DNA from: Micromonospora sp. HK10
GTDB taxonomy: Bacteria; Actinomycetota; Actinomycetes; Mycobacteriales; Micromonosporaceae
Direction: 5' to 3'
Length of the DNA stretch: 64,000 nt
NCBI RefSeq assembly: GCF_000982955.1
Contig: NZ_KQ058881.1
Span: forward strand, 40,303-104,302
Part shown: piece by piece, positions 60,079 to 64,000 of the stretch
Layout of the letters: each line of letters starts with the position of its first letter
How positions within the stretch are numbered: position 1 is the stretch's first letter
The notes under the pieces: generated by a model
The model's database searches: none
What the model saw: only the letters and a program-made list of their open reading frames with translations
What the model was told of the DNA's origin: nothing
Translations under genes and position numbers: made by a program

Positions 60079-61085
60079 GATCTCGAGTACACCCCCTGCT
60101 CGCCGAGCCGGTGCGCGACGTGGTTGGCGGTGAGGATCAGCGCCAGGCCCACCATCGCCTTGAACAGGCCGGCGGCGGCGCCCAGTCCCCACTGCTGGGT
60201 GACGATGGCCTGGTAGTAGACGAACGTGTCGAGCACCTCGGCGGCGTCCCGGCCGACCGCGTCCCGTTGCAGGATGAACTGCTCGAAGCCGACCGACAGG
60301 GCGTCACCGAGGCGCATGATGAGCAGCAGCACGATCACCGGGCGCAGGCCGGGCAGGGTGATGTGCCACAGCCGCCGCCAGCGTCCGGCGCCGTCGGCGG
60401 CCGCCGCCTCGTACAGGTTGGGGTCGATCGCGGCGAGGGCGGCCAGGAAGACGATCGCGCCCCAGCCGAGGTCCTTCCACACCGCCTCGCCGGTGACCAG
60501 GACGATGAAGGTGTCCGGGTTGGTCATGATGTTCCACGGCTGCATCCCGGCGTCGCGCAGCTCCTGGGCCAGCAGGCCGGCGCCGCCGAGCATCTGCACG
60601 AAGAAGGTGACCACCAGGACCCAGCTGAAGAAGTGCGGCAGGTAGACCACGCTCTGCACGAAGGCCCGCACCCGGCCGGAGACCACGCTGTTGAGCAGGA
60701 TCGCCAGCAGGATCGGCAGTGGGAAGAAGAACACCAGCTGGAACGCGGTGATGGTGAGGGTGTTGCGGACCGCGTCCCAGAACAGCGGGTCGGTGAAGAG
60801 GGCCTCGAAGTTGCCGAAGCCGATCCACTCGCTGCCCAGGAACGCGTCGAGCGGGCCGTCGCCGAGGAACGGGTTGTAGTCCTGGAAGGCGATGACGTTG
60901 CCCAGGGTCGGCAGGTAGTGGAAGACCAGCAGCAGCGCGGCGGCCGGCGCGGTCATCGCCAGCAGCGGCCAGTCGCGGGCCAGCCGGGTCCGCAGCCGGC
61001 GCCGCCGCCGGGTAACGGGACGGGGCGGCGCGGGCGGGTCGGTCGCCGGCGCCGCCACCACACCGGCGGCCTCCCGGGTGCTCAT
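60075..61085 (-). CDS. Carbohydrate ABC permease (CUT1, MalF/LplB-like)
   Basis: A 336-residue inner-membrane subunit. After a basic cytoplasmic tail (RRRRRLRTRLARDW) there are six helices, beginning LLAMTAPAAALLLVFHYLPT. IGFGNFEALFTDPLFWDAVRNTL, VVYLPHFFSWVLVV and the EAA loop LYEAAAADGAGRWRRLWHITLPG (in pieces) are typical of LplB. AGGTGGACGC precedes ATG 61085. It is the middle gene of a three-gene import operon: binding protein, this permease, then the coupled second permease. No ATPase gene is seen. Confidence 0.92.
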   Translation of the reverse strand: MSTREAAGVVAAPATDPPAPPRPVTRRRRRLRTRLARDWPLLAMTAPAAALLLVFHYLPTLGNVIAFQDYNPFLGDGPLDAFLGSEWIGFGNFEALFTDPLFWDAVRNTLTITAFQLVFFFPLPILLAILLNSVVSGRVRAFVQSVVYLPHFFSWVLVVTFFVQMLGGAGLLAQELRDAGMQPWNIMTNPDTFIVLVTGEAVWKDLGWGAIVFLAALAAIDPNLYEAAAADGAGRWRRLWHITLPGLRPVIVLLLIMRLGDALSVGFEQFILQRDAVGRDAAEVLDTFVYYQAIVTQQWGLGAAAGLFKAMVGLALILTANHVAHRLGEQGVYSRS

Positions 61086-61161
61086 GCGTCCACCTGCCCC
61101 GGCCCGCCAGCCGTGGGCGAGCCCACGGCCGGTTGCCGGTGACGCGGTGGCTGACGCCGGT

Positions 61162-62829
61162 TCATCGGCCGTTGTCGGCGAGCGCCTTCTCGTGGAACGC
61201 GCGCCCCTCCTCGCCGCCGGTGGCGAAGAACTCCTTCTTGACCGCCTCCAGGTCACTGAGGGGCCGCCGCCCGCGCAGGATGTCGCGGAGCTTGTCCTCG
61301 GTGGGCTGCAGGAGCTTCGACCAGTTGGCGGGCAGCTCCAGCTTGATTCCGGCGAACAGGTCCTTCTCCATGAGCCCGATGTTCTTGTTGTAGTAGCCGA
61401 GGTACTCCTGCACGTAGTTGGGGGTGTCGGCGCTGCGTACCTTGACCGGGACCCGGCCGCCGATGTGGGTGTACTGGGCGCCCATCTCCCGGCGGCCCAG
61501 TTCGGTCAGCGCCGGGCTGCCGTCGGCCGAGCGGGTGAAGTGCTTGCCCTCCACGCCGTACTCGCGCAGCTCGAACTCGCGGCTGCCGAACGGGGCGGCG
61601 CACCAGTTGAGCACCCGCAGCAGCTCGCCGACCCGGTCCTTGCCGAGGCCCTTCTTGACGAAGGTGAAGAAGATCGGCTTCTCGCTGCCCCAGATCAGCG
61701 GCTTGCCCCCGTTGGCGCCGAAGACCGGCAGCGGCTGCATGTTGAAGCTGGGCAGCACCTTGGTCTGCTCGCTCTGCATGCCCTGCCAGGCGCCGAGGCC
61801 GTCCTGGTACATGACGATCTTGCCGGATTTGAACAGCTGCTTCTCGTCGGCGCCCTTGCTGGACACGGTGTCCGGGTGGACCAGGCCGTCGGCGAACAGC
61901 TTTGCGGTGAACTCCAGCGCGGCGGCGAAGGCGGGGTTCTCGTACTTGTGCTCCAGGCCGCCGCCGGGCTTCTTGCGCCAGATCTGCTGGCAGCCGAAGA
62001 ACTGCTGGACCATGTCGAACACCGTGCCGAAAGCCCACACGCCCTTGGCCGGATCGGTGAGCTTGCGCCCCAGCTCGTGCAACTCCTCGGGGGACGTCGG
62101 GGCGGCCAGCCCGGCCTTGTCGAGCAGGTCCTTGCGGTGAAACAGCGCCCAGCCGAACGGCCCGTCGGTGGGGAACGGCACCGCGGCGAGCCGGCCGCCC
62201 CACACCGAGTACTCCCAGGCCCCGGTGGGCAGCGACGCCAGGTACGGGTACGTCGCGGCGGCGTCGCCCTTGAGGTGGTCGGTGAGGTCCTCGAAGAGCG
62301 CCTTGGCGGCGTCGGAGAACCGGGCGATCTTGTCGACCTCCCAGTTCGGGATGCTCAGCAGGTCCGGCACGTCGCGGGCGCCGAGCATGGCGTTGAGCTT
62401 GTCGGCGTAGGTGGTGCCGTCCTGCAGGCTCGGGTCGACGTCGACGCCGAGCTTGGCGTTGACGGCGGCCAGGTAGGAGTTCTTGCCCAGGGTCGGCGGG
62501 GTCGGCCCCCACCAGGGGCTCATGGTGCGGATCGCCGGGCCGCCGCGGCCGGGCTGTTCGGTGACCGCGTCCACGAGCTGGCGGGGGTAGGCGAGGTAGC
62601 CGTCCGGGATCGGGCCCTCGCCCGGGATGTCCGGCTTGAGCAGCTCGGCCGGCTTGTAGGTGGGCAGCACCGACCGGATGGCGTCGGCCTTGGTGGCGGT
62701 GCCCTTGCTGCCCGCCTCCTTGCTGCAGGCGGCCAGGGTGCCGCCGCCCAGGGTGGCGGCGGTGCCGAGGCCGATCAGCCGCAGCACGCTCCGGCGGTCG
62801 GTGGATACGCCCGGCAGGGACGGCTTCAC
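61162..62829 (-). CDS. Extracellular solute-binding lipoprotein (CUT1, LplA-like)
   Basis: A 555-residue substrate-binding protein. The signal peptide combines STDRRSVLRLIG (twin-arginine Arg12-Arg13) with a lipobox GGTLAAC, so Cys35 is lipidated: a Tat lipoprotein, common in actinobacteria. MSPWWGPTPPTLGKNSYLAAV and AAPFGSREFELREYGVEGKHF fit the long (over 500-residue) binding proteins of LplA/YtcQ systems for complex oligosaccharides. GTG 62829 follows GGGAGTGCGCC. First gene of the import operon, divergent from the ROK gene with an operator-like repeat between them. Confidence 0.92.
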   Translation of the reverse strand: MKPSLPGVSTDRRSVLRLIGLGTAATLGGGTLAACSKEAGSKGTATKADAIRSVLPTYKPAELLKPDIPGEGPIPDGYLAYPRQLVDAVTEQPGRGGPAIRTMSPWWGPTPPTLGKNSYLAAVNAKLGVDVDPSLQDGTTYADKLNAMLGARDVPDLLSIPNWEVDKIARFSDAAKALFEDLTDHLKGDAAATYPYLASLPTGAWEYSVWGGRLAAVPFPTDGPFGWALFHRKDLLDKAGLAAPTSPEELHELGRKLTDPAKGVWAFGTVFDMVQQFFGCQQIWRKKPGGGLEHKYENPAFAAALEFTAKLFADGLVHPDTVSSKGADEKQLFKSGKIVMYQDGLGAWQGMQSEQTKVLPSFNMQPLPVFGANGGKPLIWGSEKPIFFTFVKKGLGKDRVGELLRVLNWCAAPFGSREFELREYGVEGKHFTRSADGSPALTELGRREMGAQYTHIGGRVPVKVRSADTPNYVQEYLGYYNKNIGLMEKDLFAGIKLELPANWSKLLQPTEDKLRDILRGRRPLSDLEAVKKEFFATGGEEGRAFHEKALADNGR

Positions 62830-62883
62830 GGCGCACTCCCTTCGTGGGTACGGGTTTCGTGAGGACTCGGGATCCGCATAGGA

Positions 62884-62908
62884 TTAGTTGGGGTTCTAGC
62901 CGAACAAA
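62884..62908. promoter_or_regulatory. ROK-type operator between binding-protein and ROK genes
   Basis: TTAGTTGGG (62884-62892) and CCGAACAAA (62900-62908) form an imperfect inverted repeat (with one flanking pair, 8 of 10 pairs), AT-rich in a GC-rich region. TTAGTT-type halves are known for ROK/XylR repressors. The 9-mer TTAGTTGGG is identical to that in the GH31 promoter. Confidence 0.6.
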
Positions 62909-63028
62909 TTAGACGACGGTGATGCCGCCCACAAGACAGCCGGTGGTGGCGGGCCCGGGTCGGCCACGGAGGTAGGCGATGATGAGGTCCGCACCACCGG
63001 GACCGTCGGCGCAGGAAGCGGGCAGCTC

Positions 63029-64000
63029 GTGATCAGCATTCACACCCCACCCCGACCCAGCGACCTGGGCGATGTGCGGGTGGCCAACCGGGCCGTGGTC
63101 CTGCGGCACGTCCGCCTGCACGCGCCCTGCTCGCGGGCCGACATCGCGGCGCACACCGGCCTCAACAAGGCCACCGTCTCCAGCCTGGTCACCGAGCTGA
63201 TCGACCGGCGGCTGCTGCGCGAGACCGGGCTGACCGAGAACCGGGTCGGCCGACCGGCCACCATGCTCGTCCTCGACGGCGCGCCGTACGCCGGGCTGGG
63301 CCTGCAGATCGGCGCCGACGAGCTGGTGGTGGTCGCCGTCGACCTCGGCGGCAACCGCCTGCTCACCTGGCGGCGGGCCTTCGCCGCGCCGGCCGCCAGC
63401 GCCGCGGAGACCGTGCAGGCGCTCGCCGCGCTGGCCCGCCGCGCGATCACCCGCATCGGCGGGCAGGGCCGCACCGTGCTCGGCCTCGCCGTCGGCGTGC
63501 CCGGCCTGGTCGACACCGACCAGGCGGTGCCGCTGGCGCCCGCCCTGGGCTGGCGGGACGTGCCGCTCGCCGACGAGCTGCGCCGCGCGCTGCGGGAGCC
63601 GGGCTTCGCGGTGGCCGTCGACACCGACGCCAACCTCGCCGTGCTGGCCGAGCAGCGCCACGGCGCGTACGCCGGCACGGCCGACCTGATCCACCTGACC
63701 GGCGGGGTGGCGGTCGGCGCCGGCCTGGTCAGCGGCGGCCGGCTGCTGCGCGGCGGTCGCGGCTTCGCCGGCGAGATCGGGCACGTGCCGCTGGACCCGG
63801 CGGGGCCGGTCTGCGCGTGCGGCCGGCGCGGCTGCCTCGCCGCACTCACCGGGGTGGACGCCGTGGTCCGCCGCCTGCTGCCCGACGCCGAGCAGGACGG
63901 GCCGGTCACCGACTACCTGCCGGAGCTCGACCGGATCCAGGCCCTGGCCCGCGGCGGTGACGACGCCGTGCTGGCCGGGCTGACCGACCTCGGCCGGCAG
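63029..64000 (+). CDS. ROK-family transcriptional regulator, 5' part
   Basis: A 324-residue partial protein that runs off the right edge. The N-terminal winged HTH is VANRAVVLRHVRLHAPCSRAD, IAAHTGLNKATVSSLVTELI (about residues 18-60), then RVGRPATMLVLD leads into the sugar-kinase-like ROK domain: GLAVGVPGLVDTD, and the Zn/sugar motif GEIGHVPLDPAGP with CACGRRGCLAAL (His and three Cys). Acts as sugar-responsive repressor. GTG 63029 is the probable start (GGAAG 10 bases upstream). Divergent from the import operon; likely regulates it, itself and the glycosidase pair. Confidence 0.92.
   Translation, partial: MISIHTPPRPSDLGDVRVANRAVVLRHVRLHAPCSRADIAAHTGLNKATVSSLVTELIDRRLLRETGLTENRVGRPATMLVLDGAPYAGLGLQIGADELVVVAVDLGGNRLLTWRRAFAAPAASAAETVQALAALARRAITRIGGQGRTVLGLAVGVPGLVDTDQAVPLAPALGWRDVPLADELRRALREPGFAVAVDTDANLAVLAEQRHGAYAGTADLIHLTGGVAVGAGLVSGGRLLRGGRGFAGEIGHVPLDPAGPVCACGRRGCLAALTGVDAVVRRLLPDAEQDGPVTDYLPELDRIQALARGGDDAVLAGLTDLGRQ

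Overview
The window is very GC-rich, gene-dense DNA with GTG starts common and almost all genes free-standing or in two- or three-gene units. Gene content (DUF5999, DUF6319, TIGR04222, GlxA-like AraC regulators, WYL regulators, cytochrome bd, HAIR-controlled Hsp20, many small divergent regulator/target pairs) fits a free-living saprophytic actinobacterium, most likely Micromonosporaceae (Micromonospora-like). This placement is inference from family recognition; no rRNA or tRNA gene, CRISPR array or prophage was seen.

1-11.3 kb: the 3' end of gcvP, pabB, peptide deformylase and folD give a loose one-carbon/folate theme, mixed with proline iminopeptidase and its divergent MarR gene, a TetR regulator, acetyltransferase, TauE/SafE permease, EEP hydrolase and nucleotidyltransferase. 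The folD leader contains a recognisable ZTP (pfl) riboswitch. At 10.3-11.8 kb lies the most unusual locus: a tyrosine recombinase whose start codon sits inside a symmetrical Xer/dif-like core site, then a decayed gene, then a second 28-bp site that closely resembles a chromosomal dif.

11.8-25 kb: SnoaL-like protein, GlxA-type regulator, saccharopine-dehydrogenase-like reductase, a UvrA-like ABC ATPase with an AraC regulator, pyridoxal kinase, SDR, patatin-like hydrolase, peroxiredoxin, two actinobacterial proteins of unknown role and the cydA-cydB cytochrome bd operon, with a double BlaI-like operator upstream of cydA.

25-48 kb: housekeeping and stress functions (acyltransferase, GDPD, MFS carriers, thymidine kinase, Hsp20 with a HAIR operator, ECF sigma factor with SnoaL domain, vWA lipoprotein) interspersed with regulator/target pairs (HTH plus DUF4180, HxlR/NmrA, MarR/MFS), each with an inverted repeat in the shared intergenic region.

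48-54 kb: accessory-looking stretch with a protein carrying a near-perfect 55-residue tandem duplication, short hypothetical genes, a methyltransferase, an isolated endonuclease VII-like HNH gene in locally AT-richer DNA and a secreted Cip1-like protein.

54.6-64 kb: a carbohydrate-utilisation locus. A GH42 beta-galactosidase and a GH31 YicI-type alpha-xylosidase are divergently transcribed from a mirror-image promoter; after a strong terminator come two CUT1 permeases and a lipoprotein substrate-binding protein on the other strand, and then a divergent ROK repressor that runs off the window. A shared TTAGTTGGG motif in front of the enzyme genes and the binding-protein gene suggests one ROK regulon, plausibly for galactosylated alpha-xylosides such as xyloglucan oligosaccharides. 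No ABC ATPase is present in the window, so a shared ATPase elsewhere (MsiK/MsmX type) is implied.
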